This document shows positions 36,595 through 51,298 of a stretch of 64,000 nucleotides of DNA, one piece after another. Location: the NCBI RefSeq assembly GCF_014643695.1, contig NZ_BMJY01000001.1, positions 186,001-250,000 on the forward strand. The letters are read 5' to 3'. Position 1 is the first letter of the stretch. Each line of letters opens with the position of its first letter. Below the pieces are notes generated by a model. That model was not told where the DNA came from. It made no database searches and saw only the letters and a program-made list of their open reading frames with translations. The DNA comes from Microbacterium album. GTDB lineage: Bacteria; Actinomycetota; Actinomycetes; Actinomycetales; Microbacteriaceae. The translations under genes and the position numbers were made by a program.

Positions 36595-38319
36595 GTGAAC
36601 CACGCCAGCCTCGCCATCGTCGGCGCCAGCGTGCGCGGCACGGCGCTGCTGGATCGCGTCGTCGCCAGCGCGCGCGAGTTGCTGGGCGAGGGCCAACTGG
36701 ACGTGCACGTCCTCGACCCGCACCCGCCGGGGTCCGGGCGGATCTGGCGCGCGGGACAGCCTCAGGAGCTCATCATGAACACCGTCGCGGCGCAGTCGAC
36801 GGTGTTCACGGACGCGTCGGTGCGGATGGAAGGCCCGGTGCGGCCCGGCCCGAGCTTCGCCGAGTGGTGCCGCGCGGTCGCGCCCGGGTTGCCCCTGCCG
36901 CAGGCGCTCGCGGACGAGGCGGCGCGCACCGAGGACTGGTCGAACCCGAGCCGCGTGCTGTACGGCCACTACCTCCGCTGGGCGTTCGAACGGATCACGT
37001 CGACCGCTCCCGCCGGTGTGCGCGTGACCGTGCACGCCCGCCGCGTCACGGCCCTCGCGCCCGACGGGACCGGCCACCGCCTGACCCTCGACGACGGCAC
37101 CGCGCTGCGCGTGGACGCGGCGATCCTCGCGCTCGGCTGGCTCGCGCGGGAGGGCGCGGCGCCGCATCCGCGCGTGATCGGGCCGGACAACCCGATCGAC
37201 CAGGACCTCTCGCGCATCCGGCCCGGCGAGCGCGTCGTCGCGCGCGGACTCGGGATGAACTTCTTCGACGCCATGAGCCTGCTCACCGAGCATCGTGGCG
37301 GCCGCTTCGAGCCGACCGGCACGGGGCTGCGGTATCGCCCGAGCGGACGCGAGCCGGTCATCCTCGCGGGATCCGCGCGAGGCGTGCCCTATCGCGCCAA
37401 GCCCGTCTTCGGGCGCGTGCCGCCGCCGGCCCCGCAGCCCGCGCTGCGCGCCGCGCTGGCCGAGCTGCGCGCGCGCCGCCCGCTCGACTTCGACCGTGAC
37501 GTCCTCCCGCTGATCGAGGCGGACGCCCGTGCCGAGCATCCCGAGCTGTCGCTCGGCGACGCGCGGGACCCGCTGCCGGCGCTGCGCCGGGCGCATCCCG
37601 ATCTCGACATCGACGCCCTGGTCGCGCTCGCGGTGAGCGCCGACGCCGCGGAGGCGGCCCGGGGGCTGGAGAGCCCGCTCAAGCGCGCGCTGCACAGCTA
37701 CCAGCTCTCCCGCGCGGCCGTGGTGGACCTGGTCGCCTTCGGCGGGCTGACGCCCGCCTCGTTCCCGGCCTACCGGCGCTACCTCGCCACCGCGGCGAGC
37801 TTCGGCAGCGGACCGCCGCTGCTGCGGACCCACCAGCTCCTGGCGCTGCACGAGGCCGGCCTGGTGCGTTTCCTCGGCCCGGGGCTGCAGGTGAGCGTGG
37901 CCGATGACGGCGTGACGGCCTGGGCGGACCACGCGCCGGCGGTGGAGGCCGACTGGCTGCTGGAGGCCTGGCTGCCGGCGCCCGGCATCGAGCACACGGC
38001 GGATCCCCTGCTGCGGTCGCTGAGGGACGCCGGCCTCGCGCGCGCATGGCGTCACGCGGACGGCACGCCCTCGGATGCGGTCGACGTGCGGCCCGAGGAC
38101 GGCGCGGTCGTCGCCGCCGCGGGCGACGTCGTGCCCGGGCTGTTCTCGGTGGGGGTGCCGCACGAGGACAACCGGGTGTTCACGATCATTGCGCCCATCC
38201 CGGGCGTGGACTCGCCCGTGCTTCGCGAGGTCGACGCGGCCGCGCGCGCCGCGCTGCGGCATGCGCAGGCTGCGACGCGGCGGGAGCGGGCGGCCGTCGC
38301 GAGAGGAGGGACGTCGTGA
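36595..38319 (+). CDS. FAD/NAD(P)-binding protein (YdhS-like)
   Basis: 574-aa flavoprotein of the FAD/NAD(P)-binding group with an N-terminal dinucleotide fold (SLAIVGASVRGTALL), a second nucleotide-binding region (AILALGWLAREG), and a conserved C-terminal end (GDVVPGLFSVGVPHEDNRVF). Members are poorly characterised and often sit near amino acid or siderophore genes. GTG at 36595 gives the natural start; a CACAAT element 8 bases before it would make a leaderless message. Coupled to the next oxidase gene by a GTGA overlap, so a joint oxidative pathway is inferred. Confidence 0.8.
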   Translation: MNHASLAIVGASVRGTALLDRVVASARELLGEGQLDVHVLDPHPPGSGRIWRAGQPQELIMNTVAAQSTVFTDASVRMEGPVRPGPSFAEWCRAVAPGLPLPQALADEAARTEDWSNPSRVLYGHYLRWAFERITSTAPAGVRVTVHARRVTALAPDGTGHRLTLDDGTALRVDAAILALGWLAREGAAPHPRVIGPDNPIDQDLSRIRPGERVVARGLGMNFFDAMSLLTEHRGGRFEPTGTGLRYRPSGREPVILAGSARGVPYRAKPVFGRVPPPAPQPALRAALAELRARRPLDFDRDVLPLIEADARAEHPELSLGDARDPLPALRRAHPDLDIDALVALAVSADAAEAARGLESPLKRALHSYQLSRAAVVDLVAFGGLTPASFPAYRRYLATAASFGSGPPLLRTHQLLALHEAGLVRFLGPGLQVSVADDGVTAWADHAPAVEADWLLEAWLPAPGIEHTADPLLRSLRDAGLARAWRHADGTPSDAVDVRPEDGAVVAAAGDVVPGLFSVGVPHEDNRVFTIIAPIPGVDSPVLREVDAAARAALRHAQAATRRERAAVARGGTS

Positions 38320-39413
38320 GGACGCGGTTCGTCGTCATCGGGGCGGGCATCATGGGGCTCGCCGCCGGCTGGCGGTTGGCGGAGGAGGGACACCGGCCCG
38401 TCGTGGTCGACCAGTTCCCGGCGGGGCATACGCGCGGAGCCTCCCACGGCGCCACGCGCAACTTCAACGATGCGTACTCCGAGGCGCACTACCTGCGGCT
38501 GCTGCGACGCTCGCGGCAGCTGTGGGACCGGCTCTCCGCCGTCGCGGGGGCGCAGCTGCTCGCCCTGCACGGACTGGCGACGCACGGCGACGAGGCCGAG
38601 ATCGAGCGCATCCGCATAGCGATGAGGGAGCACGACCTCCACCCGCGGCTCCTCACGGCTGCGCAGGCCGCCGAGCGCTGGCCCGGCATGCGCTTCGCCA
38701 CCGACGTGCTCGTCTCGGAGGACGCGGGGGTCGTGAGAGCGGCCGCGGCGCTCGCGGCCCTCGAGGGCCGCATCGAGGCCCTCGGCGGCCAGGTGCTGCG
38801 GGGCGCGCCCGTGTCGCACCTCGAGCCGGCCTCCGACCACGTCGACGTGCGCGTCGCGGGCCCGGCCGGCCCCGTGACGATCCGCGCCGACGTGGCGGTG
38901 GTCGCCGCCGGCGCATGGACCTCCCGCCTGCTGGCGGGGCTGGTGGACCTCCCGCCGCTCACCGTGACCGAGGAGAGCCCCGCGCACTTCGCGCCCGTGA
39001 TCGGCGCCCCCTGGCCGTCCTTCAACCACCTGCTCGGCGACGACTGGCCGGCTCCCGTCTACGGCATGCCCACGCCCGGCGAGGGCATCAAGGTGGGCTT
39101 CCATCGCGTGGGCGCGGAGGTCGACCCGGACGCGCGCACCCACGCACCGGCGCCCGGACAGGAGACTCTGCTGCCGCGCTACGTCCGCGAGTGGATGCCC
39201 GGTCTGGACCCCGACCGCCTCGACTGGGTGAGCTGCACGTACACGAACACGCCGGACGCGGCCTTCGTGCTCGACCGCCGCGGCCCGCTCGTCGTGGGCG
39301 CGGGCTTCTCGGGCCACGGCTTCAAGTTCGGCACGGGCGTCGGCGACGTGCTCGCCTCCCTCGCGCTCGATCCGGACGCGACCGCCGCCGACGCCTTCCG
39401 GCTCGCGCGCTGA
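38316..39413 (+). CDS. Sarcosine/N-methyl-amino acid oxidase-type flavoenzyme
   Basis: 365-aa flavin amine oxidase of the monomeric sarcosine oxidase/N-methyltryptophan oxidase (SolA) group, which oxidises N-methyl amino acids or related amines to imine plus peroxide. FAD-binding VIGAGIMGLAAG at the N-terminus; the Cys in SCTYTNTPDAAFVLD (C307) is at the place of the covalent FAD cysteine; GAGFSGHGFK closes the flavin site. AGGAGGG precedes the GTG start. Substrate not determinable. Confidence 0.88.
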   Translation: MRTRFVVIGAGIMGLAAGWRLAEEGHRPVVVDQFPAGHTRGASHGATRNFNDAYSEAHYLRLLRRSRQLWDRLSAVAGAQLLALHGLATHGDEAEIERIRIAMREHDLHPRLLTAAQAAERWPGMRFATDVLVSEDAGVVRAAAALAALEGRIEALGGQVLRGAPVSHLEPASDHVDVRVAGPAGPVTIRADVAVVAAGAWTSRLLAGLVDLPPLTVTEESPAHFAPVIGAPWPSFNHLLGDDWPAPVYGMPTPGEGIKVGFHRVGAEVDPDARTHAPAPGQETLLPRYVREWMPGLDPDRLDWVSCTYTNTPDAAFVLDRRGPLVVGAGFSGHGFKFGTGVGDVLASLALDPDATAADAFRLAR

Positions 39414-39463
39414 ACCGGAAGGGCGGTCCGCCTCGGGCCGGGCGGCCGTGGAAGACTGAGGTC

Positions 39464-40060
39464 ATGCCTCTTGTCGCCGTCACGGGCGGGATCGCGTCCG
39501 GCAAGTCGACCGTCGCCCGTCGCCTCGCGGAGCACGGCGCCGTCGTGGTCGACGCGGACGCGCTGGTCCGCGAGCTGCAGGCGCCGGGCCAGCCCGTGCT
39601 CGCCGCGATCGCCGAGCGCTTCGGCGCGGGCGTGCTCGCGCCGGACGGCTCGCTCGACCGCGCCGCGCTGGGCGCGCTCGTGTTCGGCGACCGCGACCGT
39701 CTCGCGGCGCTCAACGGCATCGTGCACCCGGCCGTGAAGGAGGAGTCCAAGCGGCGCTTCCGTGCCGCGTTCGAGGCGGATCCGGACTCGGTGGTCGTGT
39801 ACGACGTGCCGCTGCTCGCGGAGGCCCGCGGCGCGGGGGAGTGGGACACGATCGTCGTCGCCCACGCGCCCGCCGACGTCCGGATCGCGCGGATGGTGGA
39901 GCACCGCGGCCTGTCCGAGCAGGAGGCGCGGTCGCGCGTGGCCAGCCAGGCGAGCGACGAGGAGCGCCTGCGGCTGGCCGACGTCGTGATCGACACGTCC
40001 GGCACCATGGACGAGACCATCGCGCAGACGGACGCGCTGTGGGAGTCCCTGCGGGCCTGA
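39464..40060 (+). CDS. coaE: Dephospho-CoA kinase
   Basis: 198-aa kinase for the last step of coenzyme A synthesis. P-loop GGIASGKST (8-16 region), DADALVREL, the YDVPLLAE motif and the lid with [16 protein letters not shown]. Short enzyme without the C-terminal UPF0157-type domain seen in mycobacteria. In other actinobacteria it follows rpsA; here it has been separated from it. Confidence 0.96.
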   Translation: MPLVAVTGGIASGKSTVARRLAEHGAVVVDADALVRELQAPGQPVLAAIAERFGAGVLAPDGSLDRAALGALVFGDRDRLAALNGIVHPAVKEESKRRFRAAFEADPDSVVVYDVPLLAEARGAGEWDTIVVAHAPADVRIARMVEHRGLSEQEARSRVASQASDEERLRLADVVIDTSGTMDETIAQTDALWESLRA

Positions 40061-40071
40061 CGGGAGAGCGC

Positions 40072-40842
40072 GTGGCGTCGATCGACCTCAACTCGGATCT
40101 GGGAGAGAACACCCCGGAGCGGGTCGTCGCGGACGACGAGGCGATGCTGGGGGTCGTCACGAGCGCGAACGTCTCGTGTGGCTTCCACGCGGGCAGCCCC
40201 GAGGGGATCCGCGCCACGCTCGCCGCGGCCGCCGCACGCGGCGTGACGGTCGGCGCGCATCCCGGGTACCGCGACTACGAGGGGTTCGGACGTCGCCCGC
40301 TCGACGTCGACTCCGCGACGCTGCAGGCGCACGTCGAGTATCAGCTGGGCGCCCTGAACGGCCTCGCGGCCGCCGTGGGCGCGGTGGTGCGCTACGTCAA
40401 GCCGCACGGCGCGCTGTACAACGCCATCGCGCGGGACGAGCGCCAGGCGAGGGCTGTGGTCGCGGCCGTCCGCGCCGTGGATCCGTCGCTCGTCCTGCTG
40501 GGGCTCGCGGGCGGAGTCGTGCTCGGCGTCGCGGAGAGGGCGGGGCTCGCGACGGCCGCGGAGGCGTTCGCCGACCGGGCGTACACGCCCTCCGGCGAGC
40601 TGGTGGCGCGCGGAACCCCCGGAGCCGTCCTGCACGATGCGGACGCCGTGGCCGCGCGCGTCGTTCGCCTGGTGACCGACGGCGTGATCCGGGCCGTGGA
40701 CGGGGCGGACCTTGCGCTGCGCGCGGACTCGGTGTGCGTCCACGGCGACAGCCCCGGCGCGGTGGCGATGGCGCACGCGATCCGCACGGCCCTCGACGCC
40801 GCGGGCGTGCGGATCGCTCCCTTCGCCGGGACGCGCGCGTGA
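40072..40842 (+). CDS. pxpA: 5-oxoprolinase subunit A (LamB/YcsF family)
   Basis: 256-aa PxpA: with PxpB and PxpC it hydrolyses 5-oxoproline to glutamate using ATP. Family motifs [46 protein letters not shown] and [13 protein letters not shown] at 40072 with CGGGAGAG; its stop overlaps the pxpBC start (GTGA). Confidence 0.95.
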   Translation: MASIDLNSDLGENTPERVVADDEAMLGVVTSANVSCGFHAGSPEGIRATLAAAAARGVTVGAHPGYRDYEGFGRRPLDVDSATLQAHVEYQLGALNGLAAAVGAVVRYVKPHGALYNAIARDERQARAVVAAVRAVDPSLVLLGLAGGVVLGVAERAGLATAAEAFADRAYTPSGELVARGTPGAVLHDADAVAARVVRLVTDGVIRAVDGADLALRADSVCVHGDSPGAVAMAHAIRTALDAAGVRIAPFAGTRA

Positions 40843-42437
40843 GCGGTCTCGCGCCGCACTCGGGGCGGCGCGTGCTGCGCGCGGGGGACCGCGCCCTGCT
40901 CGTGGAGGAGGCGGACCTCGACGCCGCGACCCGCCTGCACGCCGCGCTGTCGGACGCCGCCCTGCCGGGCGTCACGGAGCTCGTGCCGGCGGCGCGCACC
41001 GTGCTCGTGCGCTTCGAGCCGGCGATCGTCTCCGCGCGGGACCTCGGCGACCGCCTACGTGCGGTGGAGCCCGCCGACGCGACCGCGCGTGACGGGCGGG
41101 CCGTGGTGCTGCGGGTCAGGTACGACGGCGAGGATCTGGAGGAGGCCGCCGCGGCGCTGCGCGTGTCGCCGGAGGAGCTCGCCGCGCGGCACGCCGCGGC
41201 GTCGTGGCGCGTCGCATTCACCGGGTTCGCGCCCGGATTCGGCTACCTGATCGGGGACGACCCGCTGTTCGACGTGCCGCGCCGGGCGTCGCCGCGGACG
41301 CGCGTGCCCGCCGGCGCCGTCGCCCTCGCCGGGCCGTACTCGGGCGTCTATCCGCGCGAGATGCCCGGCGGCTGGCAGGTGATCGGGCGCACCGACGCCG
41401 TCATGTGGGATGCGCTCCGCGACCCGCCCGCGCTGCTCGCGCCCGGCGCCGTCGTGCGGTTCGAGCGCGTCGAGCGGCTCTCGGTCACCGGGGCGGCGCC
41501 GGGGGCCGTGGGACGGAGCGCGGACGCGCGATACGCGGTCGAGGTGATCTCGCCGGGCGTGCAGCTGACCGTGCAGGATCGGGGCCGTGCGGGACGCGCG
41601 GCGCTCGGCGTGGCCGCGTCGGGCGCGGCCGATCGTCGCGCCCTGCGGGCGGCGAACGAGGCCGTCGGGAACTCCCCGTCCGCGGCGGCGCTCGAGGTCG
41701 CCGGGGGAGGTGCCGTGCTGCGCCTGCGGGGCGCCGGCGTCGTCGCCGTGGCCGGGGCGCGGATGGACGCCGTGCTCACGCGGTCCGACGGAACCGTGCG
41801 CATGCTCGAACGGGGCGTGCCCGCAGCCGCGGGCGACGGGGACGTGCTCGAGCTGGGGCCGGCGCAGGAGGGGCTGCGCGCCGTCGTCGCGGTGCGCGGC
41901 GGGATCGACGCCGAGCCGGTGCTGGGGAGCCTGTCGATCGACACGCTCGCGGGCCTCGGGCCGTTCGGCGGGGCGCCGCTGGCCGCGGGGAGCGTGATCC
42001 CCCTCCGCGGCCCGGCCGCCGTGCGGGCGGCCGTCCTTCCCGGGCCCGCCGCGCCGGTGCGGCTGCCGCGACCGGGAGACGTCGTCGAGCTCCGGGTCGT
42101 GCCGGGGCCCCGCGACGACTGGTTCACGCCCGCGGCCGCGCGGGCGCTCGGCGAGCGGGAATGGCTTGTGACACCCCGCGCCGACCGGGTCGGCGTGCGC
42201 CTGCAGGCCGAGCCCGGCGACGGGGCCCCGCTCGAGCGTGCTGTGACGCGCGAGCTGCCGAGCGAGGCGGCGGTGCCGGGTGCCGTTCAGGTGCCGCCCG
42301 ACGGCCATCCCGTGCTGTTCCTGCGCGACCATCCCGTCACGGGCGGCTACCCCGTGATCGCGGTCGTCGCGGACGCCGACCTCGACGTCGCCGGTCAGCT
42401 CCCGCCCGGCGCCCGCGTCCGCTTCCGTCCCGCCTGA
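40839..42437 (+). CDS. pxpB: 5-oxoprolinase subunits B and C, fused
   Basis: 532-aa protein joining PxpB (residues 1 to about 215; [36 protein letters not shown]) to PxpC (about 227-530; [46 protein letters not shown]), i.e. both allophanate-hydrolase-like halves in one chain. Fusion guarantees equal amounts of the two partners. Coupled to pxpA. In some species the same domain pair belongs to urea carboxylase; the adjacent pxpA favours oxoprolinase. Confidence 0.93.
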   Translation: MSGLAPHSGRRVLRAGDRALLVEEADLDAATRLHAALSDAALPGVTELVPAARTVLVRFEPAIVSARDLGDRLRAVEPADATARDGRAVVLRVRYDGEDLEEAAAALRVSPEELAARHAAASWRVAFTGFAPGFGYLIGDDPLFDVPRRASPRTRVPAGAVALAGPYSGVYPREMPGGWQVIGRTDAVMWDALRDPPALLAPGAVVRFERVERLSVTGAAPGAVGRSADARYAVEVISPGVQLTVQDRGRAGRAALGVAASGAADRRALRAANEAVGNSPSAAALEVAGGGAVLRLRGAGVVAVAGARMDAVLTRSDGTVRMLERGVPAAAGDGDVLELGPAQEGLRAVVAVRGGIDAEPVLGSLSIDTLAGLGPFGGAPLAAGSVIPLRGPAAVRAAVLPGPAAPVRLPRPGDVVELRVVPGPRDDWFTPAAARALGEREWLVTPRADRVGVRLQAEPGDGAPLERAVTRELPSEAAVPGAVQVPPDGHPVLFLRDHPVTGGYPVIAVVADADLDVAGQLPPGARVRFRPA

Positions 42438-42516
42438 GGGTCGTCCCCGCGGCGTCCGGAGCGATCGCGCGCGTCCGCCGGTGGCGGAGAACGGGCCCGG
42501 TGTCGGTGGCCCCGCC

Positions 42517-42529
42517 TACGCTGGAGCAC

Positions 42530-42530
<1 letters not shown>
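42517..42530 (+). promoter_or_regulatory. uvrB promoter, leaderless
   Basis: TACGCT at 42517-42522 lies seven bases before the uvrB ATG, so transcription would begin at or next to the start codon. The context CGCCTACGCTGG closely matches that before uvrA (CGCCTACACTGG). No ribosome site is visible. No convincing LexA box was found here. Confidence 0.6.
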
Positions 42531-44611
<2,081 letters not shown>

Positions 44612-44646
44612 CAGGGGCTTCGGGCCGGTCGCGTCGGGCCCGCGGG

Positions 44647-44856
44647 TCATCTCGGGCAGACCAGGGCCCCGGAGGCGTCCTCCGAGTGCTGATCGCGACG
44701 GGAGCCGCAGTGCGCGCACGGATCCGCGTCCCGGTTGCGCGGGAGGTTCGGGCTCACCTGCGCGGGGCCCGCGAGGCGGATGAGGGTAGCGTTCACCCAC
44801 TGGTACATGCCTCCGGCCTCGCGCACCCTGGTTCGCCACTTCTTGGACTCGGCCAT
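44647..44856 (-). CDS. Small cysteine-containing protein divergent from ohrR
   Basis: 69-aa protein of unknown function. C-terminal CAHCGSRRDQHSED and a further Cys (LVCPR) could form a partial zinc or redox site. ATG at 44856; on the minus strand TACACT ends seven bases before it, suggesting a leaderless message whose -10 box overlaps the candidate OhrR operator. Divergent from ohrR with only 41 bases between, so it is a likely OhrR target in place of the usual ohr gene. Confidence 0.6.
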   Translation of the reverse strand: MAESKKWRTRVREAGGMYQWVNATLIRLAGPAQVSPNLPRNRDADPCAHCGSRRDQHSEDASGALVCPR

Positions 44857-44861
44857 AACAC

Positions 44862-44873
44862 TTAGTGTACTAA
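44862..44873. promoter_or_regulatory. Candidate OhrR operator
   Basis: TTAGT (44862-44866), GT, ACTAA (44869-44873): a 12-base inverted repeat in an AT-rich island (44857-44879). It covers the minus-strand -10 element TACACT (44864-44869) of the small gene and lies 24 bases before the ohrR GTG. AT-rich palindromes of this kind are typical MarR-family sites. Confidence 0.6.
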
Positions 44874-44897
44874 ATATAGGGCTGATAGCCTTGCTCC

Positions 44898-45344
44898 GTG
44901 CCTGTCACCCGGGAAGACCCTCTCGCGCTCGAGAGCCAGCTCTGCTTCGCCATCGTGACCGCTGCTCGCAACGTCGTCTCGATCTACCGGCCCGTGCTCG
45001 AACCGCTCGGGCTGACGCACCCTCAGTACCTCGTGATGCTCGCCCTGTGGGAGAACGCGCCCCGCACGCTGGGCGACCTCGCCGAGGAGCTCGCGTTCGA
45101 CCCGGCCACCGCGTCGCCGCTCGTGAAGCGCCTCGAGGCCCAGGGCCTGGTGCGCCGCGCGCGTCGCACGGACGACGAGCGCCGGCTCGACATCGACCTC
45201 ACGGAGGAGGGGCGAGAGCTGCGCGAACGCGCGCTCGCGGTGCCCGAGCAGATCATGGCGCGGGTCGGCATGACGCATGACGAGGTGGTGGCCCTGCGTG
45301 AGGCCCTCCGGCCGTTCTCGGGGCGGGTCGACCGCGCCGAGTGA
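44898..45344 (+). CDS. ohrR: Organic hydroperoxide sensor OhrR (MarR family)
   Basis: 148-aa MarR-type repressor. The N-terminal LESQLCFAIVTAARNV holds the peroxide-sensing Cys (C16) and YRPVLEPLGLTHPQYLVML matches OhrR closely; winged helix with FDPATASPLVKRLEAQGLVRR and DERRLDIDLT. No second C-terminal Cys, so it is the one-Cys type that needs a small thiol for derepression. No ohr peroxidase gene lies beside it, which is unusual. Confidence 0.9.
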   Translation: MPVTREDPLALESQLCFAIVTAARNVVSIYRPVLEPLGLTHPQYLVMLALWENAPRTLGDLAEELAFDPATASPLVKRLEAQGLVRRARRTDDERRLDIDLTEEGRELRERALAVPEQIMARVGMTHDEVVALREALRPFSGRVDRAE

Positions 45345-45378
45345 CCTGGGCTTCCGCTGAGCATCGGGGCGCGCGGGT

Positions 45379-45417
45379 TCGAACAAACGTCCGGATGTCC
45401 GTGGCGGCGCCTACACT
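45379..45417 (+). promoter_or_regulatory. uvrA promoter with LexA (SOS) box
   Basis: TCGAACAAACGTCCGG at 45379-45394 matches the actinobacterial LexA consensus TCGAAC-N4-GTTCGA at 10 of 12 defined positions. TACACT at 45412-45417 is the -10 element, six bases before the GTG, so the message is leaderless. The box overlaps the -35 region, well placed for repression and SOS induction of uvrA. Confidence 0.7.
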
Positions 45418-45423
45418 GGTCGG

Positions 45424-48321
<2,898 letters not shown>

Positions 48322-48323
48322 GG

Positions 48324-50252
48324 ATGTCGGACCAGCTCCCGTACCGGCCCGGGCCCGGCGAGATCCCCACCAACCCGGGGGTCTACCGCTTCCGTGACGC
48401 GAACGGGCGCGTGCTGTACGTCGGCAAGGCGAAGAACCTGCGTCAGCGCCTGTCGAACTACTTCGCGCCGTTGCACACCCTCCACGAGCGCACGCGCCGC
48501 ATGGTGACCACGGCCGCGTCGGTCGAGTGGACCGTGGTGCCGACCGATGTCGACTCGCTGCAGCTCGAGTACCAGTGGATCAAGGAATTCGACCCGCCCT
48601 TCAACGTCCGCTACCGGGACGACAAGTCCTATCCGTTCATGGCGATCACCCTCGCGGACGAGGCGCCGCGCGTCATGGTCACGCGCAACCGGCGCATCCG
48701 GGGCGCCAAGTACTTCGGGCCATACCCGAAGGTGTGGGCGGTGCACGACACGATCGACCTCATGATCCGGGTCTTCCCGATCCGCACGTGCAGCGACGCG
48801 TCGTACAAGCGGGCGATGCAGACCGGGCGGCCCTGCTTCCCCGGCCAGATCGGCAAGTGCGGCGGGCCCTGCTCCGGCAAGGTCACGATCGAGGAGCATC
48901 GCGCGATCGTCGACGATTTCATCGCCTTCATGAACGGGGGCGACGAGCGGTTCACGCGAGACCTGACGGCTCGCATGAAGGCCGCCGCGGCCGCGATGGA
49001 CTACGAGCAGGCCGCCGTGCTGCGCGACAAGCTCGCCTCGATCGAGGCCGTGCTCAACAAGAGCGCTCTCGTGCTGCCGTCCGACACCGACGCCGACCTG
49101 TTCGGCGTCGCCGAGGACGAGCTGTCGGCGGCGGTCCAGCACTTCGTGATCCGCGGCGGCCGTGTCCGGGGCGTCAGCTCCACGACCATCGACAAGGAGC
49201 TCGACATCTCCGGGGGCGAGCTGGTCGACCAGATCCTCCAGCGCGTCTACGGCGACGCGGCCCCGGTCGACATCCCCCGGCGCGTGCTCGTGCCGGTGCT
49301 CCCGCCGGACGCCGCCGAACTCCAGGAGTGGCTGCGCATGCGCCGCGGCAAGGCGGTCGAGATCGTCGTGGCCCAGCGCGGGCAGCGCGCCGAGCTGCTG
49401 CGCAACGCGACGCTCAACGCCCAGCAGGCGCTGCTGCGGCACAAGACCCGGCGCACCAGCGACTACGCCGCGCGCACGCAGGCCCTCGGCGATCTGCAGG
49501 AGGCGCTCGGCATGACCGAGGCGCCGCTGCGGATCGAGTGCTACGACATCTCCCACCTGCAGGGGACGAACGTCGTCGGCTCGATGGTCGTCTTCGAGGA
49601 CGGGCTGCCGCGGAAGGACCAGTACCGCTCGTTCTCGATCGCCGAGACGAGCGACGACACCGACTCGATCCATCAGGTGCTCACGCGCCGTCTCGCACAC
49701 CTCGATCGCGCGGACGAGCCGACCGGCGACGGCGACGGCGAGAGCCAGGCCACGAAGCGTCGGCGGTTCGCGTATCCGCCGCAGCTGCTCATCGTCGACG
49801 GCGGGCGGCCGCAGGTGCAGGCAGCCGCCCGCGCCCTGCGGGAATCCGGTCACGAGGAGATCGCCCTGTGCGGCATCGCGAAGCGGCTGGAGGAGATCTG
49901 GCTGCCGGACGAGGACTATCCCGTGATCCTGCCGCGGACGAGCGAGGCGCTCTACCTCGTGCAGCGACTGCGCGACGAGGCGCACCGCTTCGCGCTCAGC
50001 CACCAGCGCCGTCGCCGCAAGCGCGACATCCGCAGCGTGCTCAGCGAGGTGCCCGGGCTGGGGGAGGCCCGCATCCGGGCGTTGCTGCGCCACTTCGGCT
50101 CGGTGTCCGCGCTGCGGGGGGCGACCGTGGAGCAGATCGCGGAGCTGCCCGGCATCGGGCCCAAGCTCGCGCAGACGGTCCACCGCCACCTCCGCGCCGA
50201 GGACGTCGCCGACGCGTCCGCCGGGATGCCCGCAGAGGCCCCGACCCCCTAG
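48324..50252 (+). CDS. uvrC: Excinuclease ABC subunit C
   Basis: 642-aa dual-incision nuclease. N-terminal GIY-YIG domain ([21 protein letters not shown]) for the 3' cut, Cys-rich FPIRTC...[18 protein letters not shown] motif ([20 protein letters not shown]), RNase H-like domain for the 5' cut ([23 protein letters not shown]) and C-terminal HhH pair ([28 protein letters not shown]). Intact. Confidence 0.97.
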   Translation: MSDQLPYRPGPGEIPTNPGVYRFRDANGRVLYVGKAKNLRQRLSNYFAPLHTLHERTRRMVTTAASVEWTVVPTDVDSLQLEYQWIKEFDPPFNVRYRDDKSYPFMAITLADEAPRVMVTRNRRIRGAKYFGPYPKVWAVHDTIDLMIRVFPIRTCSDASYKRAMQTGRPCFPGQIGKCGGPCSGKVTIEEHRAIVDDFIAFMNGGDERFTRDLTARMKAAAAAMDYEQAAVLRDKLASIEAVLNKSALVLPSDTDADLFGVAEDELSAAVQHFVIRGGRVRGVSSTTIDKELDISGGELVDQILQRVYGDAAPVDIPRRVLVPVLPPDAAELQEWLRMRRGKAVEIVVAQRGQRAELLRNATLNAQQALLRHKTRRTSDYAARTQALGDLQEALGMTEAPLRIECYDISHLQGTNVVGSMVVFEDGLPRKDQYRSFSIAETSDDTDSIHQVLTRRLAHLDRADEPTGDGDGESQATKRRRFAYPPQLLIVDGGRPQVQAAARALRESGHEEIALCGIAKRLEEIWLPDEDYPVILPRTSEALYLVQRLRDEAHRFALSHQRRRRKRDIRSVLSEVPGLGEARIRALLRHFGSVSALRGATVEQIAELPGIGPKLAQTVHRHLRAEDVADASAGMPAEAPTP

Positions 50253-50272
50253 GCTGGAAGCCGAGGAGAGTG

Positions 50273-51235
50273 ATGATCGACGACGCTGACGCGACGCTCT
50301 CGCCGGAGCGGCGGGATCCCGCATTCCCGCCGTCGGACGCGCATCCGGGTCCCGCCGACGTGCGCCGCGGAGACGACAGCGGCGAGGTGCTGATCGTCAC
50401 GGGCATGTCGGGTGCTGGGCGCTCGACCGCGGCGAACGCCCTCGAGGATCTCGACTGGTACGTCGTCGACAACCTGCCTCCCCAGATGCTGCGCCCGCTG
50501 CTCGACCTGGCCGGACGGCTCGGGGGACAGCTGCCCCGGATCGCCGCCGTCGTGGACGTGCGCGGCCGGGACCTCTTCTCGGAGCTGCCGGCCGAGACCC
50601 AGGCGATCCGCGACCGCAGCAATCTGCGCGTCGTCTTCCTGGACGCCTCGGACGACGTCCTCGTGCGCCGTTTCGAGGCGGTGCGACGCCCGCATCCGCT
50701 GCAGGGGCAGGGCACCCTCATCGACGGGATCCGCCGCGAACGCGATGTGCTGGCGACGCTGCGCGAGAGCGCCGACGTGATCATCGACACGTCGCGTTTC
50801 AACGTGCACCAGCTGGCCAATCGCATCGCCGACCTGTTCGCCGACGCCGAGACGCCCGCCCACACCGTGACGCTGCAGAGCTTCGGCTTCAAGTACGGCG
50901 TCCCACCGGACGCCGACCTCGTCGCCGACATGCGGTTCCTGCCCAACCCGTTCTGGGACGACGACCTGCGCGCGCTCACGGGTGAGGAGCAGAGGGTGGT
51001 CGACTACGTGCTCTCCCAGGAAGGCGCGGCCGAGTTCCTCGACGCGTACGCGGCGGCGCTGCGTCCCGTCTTCGCGGGGTACCAGCGCGAGAACAAGCGG
51101 CACTCGACGGTGGCCGTCGGTTGCACGGGAGGCAAGCACCGCTCGGTCGCGATGGTGAACGCCCTCGCTGAGCGGCTCCGGGACCTTCCGGGCGTGGCGG
51201 TGCGCGTGCGCCACCGCGATCTCGGCCGCGAGTAG
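50273..51235 (+). CDS. rapZ: RNase adapter/nucleotide-binding protein RapZ
   Basis: 320-aa RapZ/YvcJ protein. P-loop GMSGAGRST (44-52) with Arg instead of the usual Lys, a variant frequent in actinobacteria; NLPPQM and the C-terminal domain ([29 protein letters not shown]) are intact. In Gram-negative bacteria RapZ controls amino-sugar sRNA decay; its actinobacterial role is unclear. Preceded by TAGGCT (50250-50255) and GAGGAGAG. An ordered uvrC-rapZ-whiA group is normal; here whiA is displaced. Confidence 0.93.
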   Translation: MIDDADATLSPERRDPAFPPSDAHPGPADVRRGDDSGEVLIVTGMSGAGRSTAANALEDLDWYVVDNLPPQMLRPLLDLAGRLGGQLPRIAAVVDVRGRDLFSELPAETQAIRDRSNLRVVFLDASDDVLVRRFEAVRRPHPLQGQGTLIDGIRRERDVLATLRESADVIIDTSRFNVHQLANRIADLFADAETPAHTVTLQSFGFKYGVPPDADLVADMRFLPNPFWDDDLRALTGEEQRVVDYVLSQEGAAEFLDAYAAALRPVFAGYQRENKRHSTVAVGCTGGKHRSVAMVNALAERLRDLPGVAVRVRHRDLGRE

Positions 51236-51251
51236 CCCCTCCGCCGGACGA

Positions 51252-51287
51252 CGCGTGGGCCGGCGCCCGAAGGCACCGGCCCACGCG
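51252..51287. terminator. Bidirectional terminator between rapZ and the phosphatase gene
   Basis: Perfect 12-base stem: CGCGTGGGCCGG (51252-51263) with 51276-51287, 12-base loop, in the 63-base gap between two convergent genes. Confidence 0.8.
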
Positions 51288-51298
51288 GGCGGATCGGA

